Positions 1-8,706 of a stretch of DNA of 64,000 nucleotides are shown here, piece after piece. The stretch is taken from assembly GCA_963821755.1 (NCBI GenBank), contig CAWGEX010000005.1, forward strand, positions 930,001 through 994,000. Direction: 5' to 3'. A program made the position numbers and the translations under genes. Within the stretch, counting starts at the first letter, position 1, and each line of letters starts with the position of its first letter. Below the pieces are notes generated by a model, which was given only the letters and a program-made list of their open reading frames with translations, did no database searches and was not told where the DNA came from. The DNA is from Bog-473 sp963821755 (GTDB lineage Bacteria; Actinomycetota; Acidimicrobiia; Acidimicrobiales; RAAP-2).

Positions 1-1
1 C

Positions 2-1210
2 GACGCCTTCGAGTCTCGAGCCGAGGACCTGGTCCGGGCGGAGTGTGAGAACACGGGCAAGCCGTACCGCCTGACCATGGACGAAGAGATCCCTCCGATG
101 GTGGACCAGATCCGCTTCTTCGCCGGCGCCGCTCGACACCTCCAAGGCGTGGCCGCCTCCGAGTACCTGGCGGGGCACACGTCCTTCGTCCGGCGCGAGC
201 CCGTCGGCGTGTGTGGCGCCGTCACGCCCTGGAACTACCCGATGATGATGGCCGTCTGGAAATTCGCTCCGGCCCTGGCCGCCGGCAACACCATGGTGCT
301 GAAGCCCTCGGACACCACGCCCGTGTCCACGCTGCTCATGGCCGAGATCATGGCCGAACACCTTCCACCGGGTGTGTTCAACGTGGTGTGCGGTGACCGT
401 GACACTGGGCGCGCCCTGGTGGCGCACGCCACGCCGGCCATGGTGTCGGTGACCGGATCGGTCCGGGCCGGCATGGAGGTGGCGGCGGGGGCGGCACCGA
501 CACTCAAGCGGGTGCACCTGGAACTGGGGGGCAAGGCACCGGTCATCGTGTTCGACGACGCTGACGTGGGGGCGGCGGCGGAAGGCATCGCCGGGGCCGG
601 CTACTTCAACGCGGGCCAGGACTGCACGGCCGCGACCCGGGTGCTGGCCGGGCCCGGCGTGCACGACGATTTTTTGTCGGCGCTGGTCGAGCAGGCCGAA
701 GGAACCACCGTGGGCGGACTCGAGAATGCCGAGGCCGACTACGGACCCTTGAATAGTGCGGCCCAGCTCGAACGCGTGCGGGGCTTCGTCGAGCGGGCGC
801 CCGGGCACGCCCGCGTCTTGACCGGCGGGTCGCCGGTGGGAGAGCGGGGATTCTGCTTCGCACCCACCGTCGTGGGCGGTTTGCGCCAGGACGACGAATT
901 GGTGCAGTCCGAGGTGTTCGGACCGGTGATCACCGTCCAGCAATTCACCGACGAGGCGGAGGCGTTGGCCTGGGCCAACGGGGTGGAATACGGCCTGGCC
1001 TCGTCGGTGTGGACGCGGGACCACGGCCGCGCCTTGAGGATGGCGCGCGACCTCGATTTCGGGTGCGTGTGGATCAATACCCACATCCCCCTGGTGGCCG
1101 AAATGCCGCACGGAGGGTTCAAGCATTCGGGGTACGGCAAGGATCTCTCCGCCTACGGATTCGAGGACTACACCCGGATCAAGCACGTCATGAGCAACAT
1201 TGAAGAATAG
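2..1210 (+). CDS. NAD-dependent aldehyde dehydrogenase, aminobutyraldehyde-type (5' truncated)
   Basis: Oxidises an aldehyde to the acid with NAD. The frame is open to the window edge, and about 25 residues before the first ATG (77) still match the family (NTGKPYRL), so the true start lies upstream. Counting from that ATG, the cofactor region carries PWNYPMMM near residue 51, the general base is Glu149 in LELGGKAP, and the nucleophile is Cys183 in NAGQDCTAA. The wording around EEIPPMVDQIRFFAGAARHL resembles gamma-aminobutyraldehyde (1-pyrroline) dehydrogenases of putrescine breakdown. Alanine dehydrogenase follows after 14 bp, probably in one operon; a transaminase using pyruvate/alanine would fit between them. 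Class assignment is firm; the substrate is inferred. Confidence 0.9.
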   Translation, partial: DAFESRAEDLVRAECENTGKPYRLTMDEEIPPMVDQIRFFAGAARHLQGVAASEYLAGHTSFVRREPVGVCGAVTPWNYPMMMAVWKFAPALAAGNTMVLKPSDTTPVSTLLMAEIMAEHLPPGVFNVVCGDRDTGRALVAHATPAMVSVTGSVRAGMEVAAGAAPTLKRVHLELGGKAPVIVFDDADVGAAAEGIAGAGYFNAGQDCTAATRVLAGPGVHDDFLSALVEQAEGTTVGGLENAEADYGPLNSAAQLERVRGFVERAPGHARVLTGGSPVGERGFCFAPTVVGGLRQDDELVQSEVFGPVITVQQFTDEAEALAWANGVEYGLASSVWTRDHGRALRMARDLDFGCVWINTHIPLVAEMPHGGFKHSGYGKDLSAYGFEDYTRIKHVMSNIEE

Positions 1211-1224
1211 ACAGCCGTGAGCCA

Positions 1225-2349
1225 ATGATCGTCGGCATTCCCAAGGAATTGAAGGACGACGAGTACCGGGTCGCCATGACCCCGGCCGGCGTGCGCGAGC
1301 TGGTCTCGGCCGGGCACACCGTCTACGTCGAACAGGACGCCGGCGCGGGCTCGTCCATGTACGACGACGAATTCATCAAAACAGGGGCGCAGATCATCGA
1401 CTCGGCCGACGACATCTGGGCCGCCGCCGACCTGGTGTGCAAGGTCAAGGAGCCAATCGAGCCGGAATTCCATCGGCTCGGGGCGCGATCGGGCCAGGTG
1501 CTCTTCACGTACCTGCACCTGGCGGCTTCACGCCCAACCACCGATGCCCTGCTGGCCGGGGGCAACGTGGCCATTGCCTACGAGACGGTGCGCCAGAACG
1601 ACAATTCGCTTCCCCTACTCGCTCCGATGAGCGAAGTGGCCGGGCGCATGGCGCCTCTGATGGGGACCCACCACCTGATGCGGCCGGGCGGGGGCCGAGG
1701 TGTCTTGGTCTGCGGCGTGCCCGGCGTACGCTGCGCCAAAGTGGTCATCCTGGGCGCCGGCGTGTCCGGCATGGCCGCGGCCACCATGGCCGTGGGGATG
1801 CACTCCGACGTCTACGTGCTCGATCGGAATCTGGAAAAACTGCGCCAGGTCGACCATCACTTCCGGGGGTCACTCGAGACCCTCGCCTCGTCCGAACACG
1901 CCATTGAGGAGGTCTGCCTGGACGCCGACATCGTCATCGGTGCTGTGCTGGTGGTCGGGGCGCGGGCACCGCGCTTGGTCTCCGATGCGCTGGTGGCGCA
2001 GATGCGCTCGGGATCGGTGCTGGTCGACATCTCCGTCGATCAGGGCGGATGCTTCGAGTCGACCCGGCCGACCACCCACTCGAATCCCACCTTCGAGGTG
2101 GAAGGGTCGATCTTCTACTGCGTGGCCAACATGCCCGGTGCGGTACCGCACACCTCCACCCACGCCCTGGCCAACGCCACGCTGCCGTACACGTTGAGCA
2201 TTGCCGCCAACGGGTGGAAGGCCGCGGCGCGGGCCGACCACGCGCTGGCCGAAGGGGTCAATGTGGTGGCAGGCGACGTGGTCTATGCGCCAGTGGCCGA
2301 GGCTCACGGATTGGCGTTCACCCCGCTGGGGGACCTGCTCGGGGAATAG
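1225..2349 (+). CDS. ald: Alanine dehydrogenase
   Basis: Interconverts L-alanine and pyruvate plus ammonium with NAD. The 374 residues match the usual family length. The N-terminus MIVGIPKELKDDEYRVAMTP is diagnostic, Lys75 lies in KVKEP and a histidine at about 98 in YLHLA matches the catalytic His. The Rossmann motif VVILGAGVSGMAAA starts near residue 174 and the conserved Asp is in SVDQGG. The ATG sits 14 bp after the aldehyde dehydrogenase without a strong Shine-Dalgarno, so it is probably co-transcribed. The pairing suggests recycling of alanine from a pyruvate-dependent aminotransferase or nitrogen release from amines. Confidence 0.95.
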   Translation: MIVGIPKELKDDEYRVAMTPAGVRELVSAGHTVYVEQDAGAGSSMYDDEFIKTGAQIIDSADDIWAAADLVCKVKEPIEPEFHRLGARSGQVLFTYLHLAASRPTTDALLAGGNVAIAYETVRQNDNSLPLLAPMSEVAGRMAPLMGTHHLMRPGGGRGVLVCGVPGVRCAKVVILGAGVSGMAAATMAVGMHSDVYVLDRNLEKLRQVDHHFRGSLETLASSEHAIEEVCLDADIVIGAVLVVGARAPRLVSDALVAQMRSGSVLVDISVDQGGCFESTRPTTHSNPTFEVEGSIFYCVANMPGAVPHTSTHALANATLPYTLSIAANGWKAAARADHALAEGVNVVAGDVVYAPVAEAHGLAFTPLGDLLGE

Positions 2350-2530
2350 CGTCAGCCGGGACATCCGGCCGAGATGTTGGTTGAAATGTCGTTTTGATTC
2401 GGTGCGTGCCGGGTAATTCGATAAGTGCCGAGCCAACAATCGTTCAGTACGAGAAATCGGAGGACGTCTGCCTGCACCCAGAGGGTTTGCTCTCCGCTCC
2501 AAGCTGTACCGCTCCGCAATCTTTGTCGGC

Positions 2531-3496
2531 ATGGCTCGTTGTCGGCTCATGCGGTTTCAATTCAGGCGCACCCGCACTTGGATGACGGCTGCGTGCGCTG
2601 TGCTCACGCTCGTGGTTACCGGGTCCGTGGCTGGGGTCGGAGCGGCCAGCGCAGGCGCCGCCGCGCCCGACCTGCCCCAGGGCACCATCTTCACGGGCTT
2701 CGCCACCGAGCTGTCCGACCCGGGGGGATTTCCTCCGGGCATGAATGTGCCCTGCACGCCCACTGGCGCGCACCCCTTCCCGGTGGTGCTGGTGGCCGGC
2801 ACCGGCGGCAACGAGAACGTGTCCTGGCAGGCCCTGTCCCCGGCCCTGGCCGACGAGGGCTACTGCGTCTACGGCTTCAACTACGGCGCCACGTCCATCT
2901 CTGGCGGCCGCTTCTACGGCCTGGGTGACATCCCGACGTCGGCGCAGACCCTGGCCACGTTCGTCAGTGGGGTGTTGTCAACCACGCACGCGACGAAGGT
3001 CGACATCGTCGGCCATTCACAGGGCGGCATGATGCCCCGGTACTACATGAAATTCCTCGGTGGTGCGGCCAAGGTCAACATGCTGGTTGGACTGGCTCCC
3101 TCCAACCACGGCACCACGCTCGACGGCCTCACCGCGCTCACGTCGCTCTTCGGTCCCAACCTCACCACCGGAGGTGCGTGTGATGCCTGCAGCCAGCAGG
3201 AGGCCGGCTCCACCTTTCTCTCCTCCCTCAATGCCGGAGGAGACACTCAATCCGGCCCTCACTACGTGGTGATCGAGTCGAAGTACGACGAGGTGGTCAC
3301 CCCGTATACCTCGGCCTTCCTCAGCGGTCCGAGAGTGCAGAACATCTTGTTGCAGTCCCAGTGCGCCCTGGACTTCAGCGAGCATCTGGGGATCCTGTAC
3401 GACCCGATCGCCCAACAAGACGTGCTCAACGCCCTCGGAGCGGACGACCCCTTCTTTGTCCCGTCGTGCTCGTTCGTGCCTCCGGGCATCGGGTAG
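2531..3496 (+). CDS. Secreted alpha/beta-hydrolase lipase (lipase class 2 type)
   Basis: Predicted exported triacylglycerol lipase or esterase. Residues 1-45 look like a signal peptide: an Arg-rich start, a hydrophobic stretch around 19-42 and small residues before APDL. The nucleophile elbow GHSQGGMM places the catalytic Ser at 163. The acid is likely Asp253 in KYDEVVTP and the base His285 in EHLGI. An Ala/Gly-rich oxyanion region VVLVAGTGG lies near 75-83. A second in-frame ATG at 2549 would shorten the Arg-rich start and is possible; no clear ribosome site separates the two. It stands alone between ald and the cyclase gene. Substrate is inferred only. Confidence 0.85.
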   Translation: MARCRLMRFQFRRTRTWMTAACAVLTLVVTGSVAGVGAASAGAAAPDLPQGTIFTGFATELSDPGGFPPGMNVPCTPTGAHPFPVVLVAGTGGNENVSWQALSPALADEGYCVYGFNYGATSISGGRFYGLGDIPTSAQTLATFVSGVLSTTHATKVDIVGHSQGGMMPRYYMKFLGGAAKVNMLVGLAPSNHGTTLDGLTALTSLFGPNLTTGGACDACSQQEAGSTFLSSLNAGGDTQSGPHYVVIESKYDEVVTPYTSAFLSGPRVQNILLQSQCALDFSEHLGILYDPIAQQDVLNALGADDPFFVPSCSFVPPGIG

Positions 3497-3596
3497 GCCA
3501 CCCGACCCCGCACCCCGCACGGACACGAAGAAGTCTCCATCTCACCCTGGGTCCCTCAGGAAGCAAGCGGCCAGCGGCGTGAGGGAGCAAACTGCA

Positions 3597-4901
3597 GTGG
3601 TGACCGATCTGCCCGATTCGTCCGAACCGGAACCCCGCGCCCCCACACCCCACCGGGGCGACATGAGCGTCCGGGTGGCCGACGCCGAACGAGATCGGGC
3701 GGTGACCCAGCTCCGGGAGCACGCGGTCGAGGGGCGGCTCACCCTCGACGAGTTCGCTCAGCGCGTCGGCCTGGCCCTCCAGGCCCGAACCCAGGGCGAC
3801 TTGCACACCGCCATGGCCGATCTGCCCGAGGTCGCGGTACCCCAGGAAGTCTCGACCCGGCGTCCGGCCCGCCGGTCGTTCGTGGCCGTCATGAGTGGCT
3901 CGCGGGCCAAGGGGCGCTGGCGGGTCGGCGCGCGCACCACGGCGGTGGCCGTCATGGGTGGGTGCGAGATGGATCTACGCCAGGCCGAGATCGAGGGACC
4001 CGAGGTCGTGATCACGGCGGTGGCCTTCTGGGGAGGGGTCCACGTCATCGTCCCCGAAGGGATCGACGTCCAGCTCGAAGGGTTCTCCTTCATGGGCGGA
4101 CGAAACCTGAAGGTACGCGATGTGCCCATCGTCCCGGGTTCGCCGCGGATCAGAGTCCGGGGCTACGCCGTCATGGGTGGCATCAACATCCGGAGCCGGT
4201 CGAGCCGTTCGGGTCGGGCGATCGCCCAGGCGGTCGCGGAAGGCGTGCTCGGTCCGGAAGCCTTTCCGCCCAGCCTGGCCGGAGCGTCCTCGGACCCCAT
4301 CGACCTTGCCGCACTCGGACGCGATATTCGCCGTCAGATCCGGGGCCAAGGGGCTCCCGATCCCAGCCCTCCGTATTCGCCGCCGTCGGGCGAGGAGACC
4401 GTCACCATCGTCTTCAGTGACATGGTCAACTACGCCGGCATGACCGAGGCGATGGGCGATCGGGTCTCCCGTGAGATGTTGCAAGAGCACCACCGGATCG
4501 TGCGTGACCAGGTGCAGCGGCATGGTGGCCGCGAGGTGAAGGTGCAGGGCGACGGTTTCATGATGGCCTTCGGCGGCGTGGCGCGGGCGTTGCGGTGTGC
4601 GGCCGAAATGCAACGTGCTTTCCACGACTATTCCTTATTCCACCCGGACCGCCCCATTGAGGTCCACATTGGTGTGCACACCGGGGAGGCCCTCGAGGAG
4701 GAGGACGACTTCTTGGGACACACGGTCATTGTGGCGAGCCGCCTGGCGGACGTGGCCGAACCGGGAGAGATTGTGGTGTCGTCATTGTCCGAACAACTGG
4801 TGGTCCGGTCGGGTGAGTTCCGCTTCGGCCACCATCGCGAGGTGTCCCTCAAAGGTCTGACCACTCCTCAGCAGGCGGCCTCGCTGGTGTGGGGCGACTG
4901 A
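3597..4901 (+). CDS. DUF1707 / LiaF-like / class III nucleotidyl cyclase fusion protein
   Basis: Three modules are visible in about 434 residues. A DUF1707 helix block (about 23-75) starts MSVRVADAERDRAV. A beta-rich segment with repeated FWGGVHV/VMGGINI-type strands (about 95-200) resembles the LiaF C-terminal domain. A class III adenylate/guanylate cyclase domain fills 266-430. The metal Asp residues are D275 (VFSDMV) and D319 (QGDGF), and Lys315 sits in the purine-specifying position. The usual Asn of the G-x-x-V-N-x-A-x-R-L motif is Ile378 (GHTVIVASRL), although Arg382 is kept, so activity may be altered. I chose GTG 3597 because GAGGGAG at 3581-3587 precedes it; an earlier ATG at 3456 would overlap the lipase. 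No membrane segment is seen. Confidence 0.85.
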   Translation: MVTDLPDSSEPEPRAPTPHRGDMSVRVADAERDRAVTQLREHAVEGRLTLDEFAQRVGLALQARTQGDLHTAMADLPEVAVPQEVSTRRPARRSFVAVMSGSRAKGRWRVGARTTAVAVMGGCEMDLRQAEIEGPEVVITAVAFWGGVHVIVPEGIDVQLEGFSFMGGRNLKVRDVPIVPGSPRIRVRGYAVMGGINIRSRSSRSGRAIAQAVAEGVLGPEAFPPSLAGASSDPIDLAALGRDIRRQIRGQGAPDPSPPYSPPSGEETVTIVFSDMVNYAGMTEAMGDRVSREMLQEHHRIVRDQVQRHGGREVKVQGDGFMMAFGGVARALRCAAEMQRAFHDYSLFHPDRPIEVHIGVHTGEALEEEDDFLGHTVIVASRLADVAEPGEIVVSSLSEQLVVRSGEFRFGHHREVSLKGLTTPQQAASLVWGD

Positions 4902-5083
4902 GTACGGCCGAGACCTCCGGCGCCGAATCAATCGGGAGGCCGCGTGTAGATGAGCTCGACCGTGCCGTCGGTGAAGGTCCGGCCCACCTGCACCGGTTGG
5001 AGCGCAAGAAGATCACTTGCCGGCGCCGAGAGCGGTTCTCGACTTTTTGTCGAAAACGCGGTGACTCAGGGCCCTGTTCGGTG

Positions 5084-5279
5084 TAGCCTGTTCGCATGTT
5101 CCGCTGAGTCCCGCCACCGAAGAGGTCCCGCGCCCTCGGCGCGGTGCGGCCTCTTGGCGATGCACTCCGGTCCTGCAAACATCCCGCAACGCCCCCTTTA
5201 CGCTGCCCGCGGTTTTCGCCCGGCTGGCCCCGAAGCACCGAATTCCATACCTGCCGTACCCGCACCTGAAACGACCGCG
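5084..5279 (+). promoter_or_regulatory. Structured 5' leader of the MFS gene with minigene and hairpin
   Basis: A -10-like TAGCCT (5084-5089) lies six bases before an ATG at 5096 that opens a three-codon minigene (Met-Phe-Arg-stop, 5096-5107). A strong hairpin follows: AAGAGG 5120-5125 pairs with CCTCTT 5150-5155, enclosing CGCGCC 5129-5134 paired with GGCGCG 5138-5143 around a 3-base loop. The transporter start is about 125 bases further on. This layout resembles translation-sensing attenuators of drug exporters, but it matches no riboswitch family I recognise. Confidence 0.4.
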
Positions 5280-6680
5280 ATGACGAACGATCTCACCCAC
5301 CCCGAGCGCTCCAGACCGACCCCCGACGGGGTCATCGACGACCGCGCCCCGACGGGCGACCGGAGGGACGGCCGCTCGGTCAAGCCGGGTCCCTCGCTGA
5401 GGCGGGCGACGGCCCTACAGGTCATGACAGCGGCGGGGAATGGGCTGGCCTACGTGGCGCTGTCCTTGCGCGTCTACCAGGAGACCCATTCCACGCTGGC
5501 CGTCACGATGGTGCTCCTGGCCGGTGGCCTCCCCGTCGTCCTGCTGGCGCCGGTCTCAGGCCTCCTGCTCGATCGCCTGCCCATGGCCCGCGTGCTTTCT
5601 GTGGCGAGCTTGGTGGTGGCGGCGTCGTTGGGCGGCCTGGCCTATGCCCACTCGCTCAGCTCCACCATCATGTTGGTGCTCTGTTTCGGCATTGCCGACA
5701 GTGTGCTGCAGCCTGGCTTGACGGCCGCAATTCCCCAGTTGGCAGGCGAAGTGTCGTTGGTGCGCGCCACCAGCCGACTCCAGGGTGCCGCCATGGGTGG
5801 CACCGCCCTCGGACCGCTGTTGGCGGGCGTGGTCGGGAGCATCGGAGGTACCTCGACCGCGCTCCTGCTCGATGCTGGCGCGTCCGTTGTCTTCTCGATC
5901 GGTGTCCTGACGCTCGGCTTGCGACGTACCCAATCGATCGTCCCGCACGGTGCCGACGACGGCATGGCCGCGGGCCTGCGCTACCTCCGTCGGGATCGCC
6001 CCATGGGTCTGCTGGTGCTTGTGGTCTCGACCATGATCGGATTCTTGGGCGTCACCATGGTGGTCGAGCTCTTTCTGGCTGAAAGGGTGCTGCACGGTGG
6101 AACCACTGGGTACGCCCTGCTCATCACCGCGTGGACGGGCGGCATGACATTGGGCACCGTGATCGCCGGGCGAGTCTCAGCGCGAGCGCTCAGCCCAGCC
6201 ATCGTGATCGGTCTGGTCGTCTTGGGCTTGGGCGTGTCCGCGGGCGCGCTATCCCCGACCATGTGGATGGCCATTGCGGCCTATGGCATCGGTGGCATCG
6301 GCGACGGCGTCCAGATGGTGGGGGCCCGGACACTCCTCCTCCAGCGGGCGCCCGAGCACATCGCCGGCCGGGCCTGTGCCGTGTTCACCGCTATGACCAT
6401 GGGGGCGGTGTCAATCGGAATGGCGGCGGCGGCGCCCCTGGTGGCGATGTTCGGCGTCCGGGGCGCACTGCTGTGCGCCGGGGTGGCCAGCATCGTGGCC
6501 GCCCTGGTCGCGCTTTCCCTGGGCCTGCAGCACATTCGAGGGGAGCCGGTAGCCGAGACGCGGCATGAGTCACGGCACTCGCCGATTACAGCGAGCCCGC
6601 TCCTCGTCTCGTCGGACGAGGAGTCAGATTCGGCGATCCTTCTCAGGCAGGAGAGTCTTGTCGACGACATCATCGGGTGA
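5280..6680 (+). CDS. MFS transporter, MFS_3/EntS-like exporter
   Basis: Predicted inner-membrane exporter of 466 residues with about 10-12 hydrophobic helices beginning at ATALQVMTAAGNGLAYVAL. The loop LLLDRLPMARVL fits the MFS loop 2-3 signature. ATG 5280 gives a polar tail of about 45 residues. The frame stays open to 4950, and an ATG at 5160 is the main alternative, but upstream residues look non-coding and the leader hairpin lies there. The C-terminal tail is Ser/Glu-rich and cytosolic. Substrate cannot be read from sequence; the attenuator-like leader suggests an inducible drug or metabolite exporter. Confidence 0.8.
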   Translation: MTNDLTHPERSRPTPDGVIDDRAPTGDRRDGRSVKPGPSLRRATALQVMTAAGNGLAYVALSLRVYQETHSTLAVTMVLLAGGLPVVLLAPVSGLLLDRLPMARVLSVASLVVAASLGGLAYAHSLSSTIMLVLCFGIADSVLQPGLTAAIPQLAGEVSLVRATSRLQGAAMGGTALGPLLAGVVGSIGGTSTALLLDAGASVVFSIGVLTLGLRRTQSIVPHGADDGMAAGLRYLRRDRPMGLLVLVVSTMIGFLGVTMVVELFLAERVLHGGTTGYALLITAWTGGMTLGTVIAGRVSARALSPAIVIGLVVLGLGVSAGALSPTMWMAIAAYGIGGIGDGVQMVGARTLLLQRAPEHIAGRACAVFTAMTMGAVSIGMAAAAPLVAMFGVRGALLCAGVASIVAALVALSLGLQHIRGEPVAETRHESRHSPITASPLLVSSDEESDSAILLRQESLVDDIIG

Positions 6681-6765
6681 TCCTGACCTTAGATTGGTCA
6701 ATCGCTTCCGTCTCTGATCCGCCGTTCGCCCCGGAGTTCGCGTTCCCGCCTACCATAAAGCAGCC

Positions 6766-7170
6766 ATGGCCGAGCACCCGAATGTGCAAAGAATCCGCGA
6801 CTCGTACGCAGCCTTGGCCGCGGGCGACCTGACCGCGGCCCTGAAATACCTGGCACCCGCAGGGGTCATTCATTTCAATAGACGGGGTCCGCTCGGCGGC
6901 GCCCCAATGGGCATCGACAACATCAAATCGGCCCTGGTGAGCGATTACCGGTTGACCGCCGGCACGCAGCGCTTTCACATCACAAAGATCTTCGCTGACG
7001 ACCACCATGGCGTGGTTGTGCTCCGAGAGACGGCGAGTCGTCCCGATGGAGCCACTCTCGACCTCGATTCGGTGCATCTCCTTGCCTTCGACAGCAATGG
7101 TCGGGTGCACGACCTCTGGGACATCTCGAGCGATAGCGAGGCTCAGGCTCGGTTCTTCGCCGGGCACTAG
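6766..7170 (+). CDS. SnoaL/NTF2-like domain protein
   Basis: A 134-residue single-domain protein of the NTF2-like cone fold. It shows the typical opening helix NVQRIRDSYAALAAGDLTA, a strand HFNRRGPLGG, and a closing strand with LLAFDSNGRVHDLWDI. Such proteins can be isomerases, cyclases or binding proteins, and no catalytic set can be assigned here. A hexamer TACCAT (6751-6756) lies nine bases before the ATG and no Shine-Dalgarno is present, so the mRNA may be leaderless. It stands alone between the MFS gene and an opposed pair of small genes. Confidence 0.75.
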   Translation: MAEHPNVQRIRDSYAALAAGDLTAALKYLAPAGVIHFNRRGPLGGAPMGIDNIKSALVSDYRLTAGTQRFHITKIFADDHHGVVVLRETASRPDGATLDLDSVHLLAFDSNGRVHDLWDISSDSEAQARFFAGH

Positions 7171-7257
7171 GCGTCGGGCAAGTCGATGGTGCCAGCTGAC
7201 GGCGGGGTATCGCGGTCAACCGAGCGATCACGAGCACTTCGACGTGACCTCGAAGAG

Positions 7258-7617
7258 TCAGTTGACCTGTCTGCGTTTGCGTTGTGAGAGCACGACATCC
7301 AGATTGAACAACTCGGGGAACGCATCCGTCACCCGCTCCAGAGAGTGGCGAACCCGTCGAGTGAGTGGTGTCCCGACGGGGAGGAAGCACTCGTCGTCGG
7401 CGAGAAATCGGCCCATGCCGATCGCCGCCAAAGCGTCATTGAGTACTTCACGTGTTCTGCCCACCTCAGCACGCGCGGCATCTGCTCGCGCCTGAGAAAG
7501 CTCAGATGGATACATTTTGGCAAATTCATCGGCGTGGCCGAGAGCTTCGCGGGCGGTTCCCCAAGCAAGGTTGGCGAGGATGGCCCGGCCCACATCCTCG
7601 TCCGCACCCGACAGCAC
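7258..7617 (-). CDS. Hypothetical protein, possibly a truncated or frameshifted gene
   Basis: I do not recognise this family. The frame reads like real protein: an Ala-rich helical segment (LANLAWGTAREALGHADEFA) and a basic end (SQRKRRQVN). The only standard start is GTG 7617, giving 119 residues. The same frame stays open to a stop near 7725 with protein-like residues (GRKVCGIAALFFQCGFAGSD) but no ATG, GTG or TTG in that stretch. Either the N-terminus was lost by a frameshift or a CTG start is used. The next gene on the same strand begins upstream at 8325, so they could form a unit. Confidence 0.45.
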   Translation of the reverse strand: MLSGADEDVGRAILANLAWGTAREALGHADEFAKMYPSELSQARADAARAEVGRTREVLNDALAAIGMGRFLADDECFLPVGTPLTRRVRHSLERVTDAFPELFNLDVVLSQRKRRQVN

Positions 7618-7749
7618 ACTGAAATGTACGTCCGAGCCAGCAAATCCGCACTGGAAAAATAGTGCCGCTATTCCACAAACCTTGCGCCCGGTGGGATGCG
7701 CCAGACCGCGCTCGACCTCGATTCAACCGGCTTCAGGATACGGACGGGC

Positions 7750-8325
7750 TCAGGCCGGATCGTAAAGCCCTACGTAGCACGCACCTGCGGTGTAGCCGGT
7801 GCTGAGACCGACGGATAGCTGCCACTTTTCGTGGCCCGCGATCTCGGCGGTGGTGACCTGCACGGAATTCTTGTCAAAATGGGTCTGTTGAACATCGAGG
7901 ACGCCGACCTCGAGCGAGTACACCCCGTTGCCATTGGGATTGGGCGGGACCGTCCCAGCGGCGTCGAAGGTGCCCTTGGCGACCACCGATGACCCGTTCG
8001 AACTCAGTTCGCACGTTGCGGGGGCAACGTCCGGCAGCACGGTGTCACTGAAGACGTTGAAAGGTAGCGCAACACTGGTCTGAGCAGTCGGAGGTGGAGT
8101 CCGAGTCGTCGGCGTCATTTTGGTCAACGCGAGGGCGCTGACTCCGCCGCCCAAGATGACAAGTGCGGCACCACCGACGAAAATCCTCGGCCATAGCGCC
8201 AAGATCCAGCCCCTTCCATTCGCCGCCGCCTGGCTGTCACCTGCAGAAACAGTGCGGCTGGCGCCGGCCTCTGGCCAGGGTCCGCAGGGCTCAAGCACCA
8301 CCACACCGTCTGCGGCTCCTGGCAT
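7750..8325 (-). CDS. Hypothetical single-pass membrane-anchored protein
   Basis: About 191 residues. A short cytosolic tail precedes one membrane helix (IFVGGAALVILGGGVSALAL, about 49-68), then a Thr/Pro-rich linker and an extracytoplasmic beta-type domain with two Cys (TCELSSNG and GACYVGLYDPA) that could pair. The topology resembles small exported binding or sensor proteins of actinobacteria, but no named family is recognised. ATG 8325 directly follows an in-frame TTG; no good ribosome site is visible. The partial gene at 7258-7617 lies downstream on the same strand. Confidence 0.6.
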   Translation of the reverse strand: MPGAADGVVVLEPCGPWPEAGASRTVSAGDSQAAANGRGWILALWPRIFVGGAALVILGGGVSALALTKMTPTTRTPPPTAQTSVALPFNVFSDTVLPDVAPATCELSSNGSSVVAKGTFDAAGTVPPNPNGNGVYSLEVGVLDVQQTHFDKNSVQVTTAEIAGHEKWQLSVGLSTGYTAGACYVGLYDPA

Positions 8326-8706
8326 CAATTCAATACCCAGGTGTGACCTGGTCTAACACGAAATCAAGGCGCAGCCGCCCGCCAGCAGGGAGCGTGCCGA
8401 TCGGCACTTGCGCCCGATCCGGCGCGCCCCTCATCTCTCAGCGGCTCCATCCTCAATTCACCGACTCCGGCAAGAGGCCGACCGTTCGATGACCAGTTGG
8501 CCCGGGGACGGTGCCCTTGCTTCGCCCTTGCGGGTCCCCACAGAATGCACCGAAGTGAGAAGTCACGCCCGGACAGAAATGCCACCTGGCCTGCCCAGAC
8601 TCGCTCAGACCGGACCACACCACACCGGGTAAGCTGACGGGTAGTCAGATTCGTGTGCGACCGGGATTCCCTGGCGCCGCCTTCCGGCCCTGGAGGTCGT
8701 CCCAGC
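8326..8706. other. Intergenic stretch before the acyl-CoA operon
   Basis: About 380 bases without a convincing gene. It separates a leftward gene from the rightward acyl-CoA operon, so it should hold promoters for both. A TAAGCT hexamer near 8630-8635 is a plausible -10 for the operon, and GGAGG at 8692-8696 is the ribosome site of its first gene. I see no RNA gene or long repeat. Confidence 0.4.
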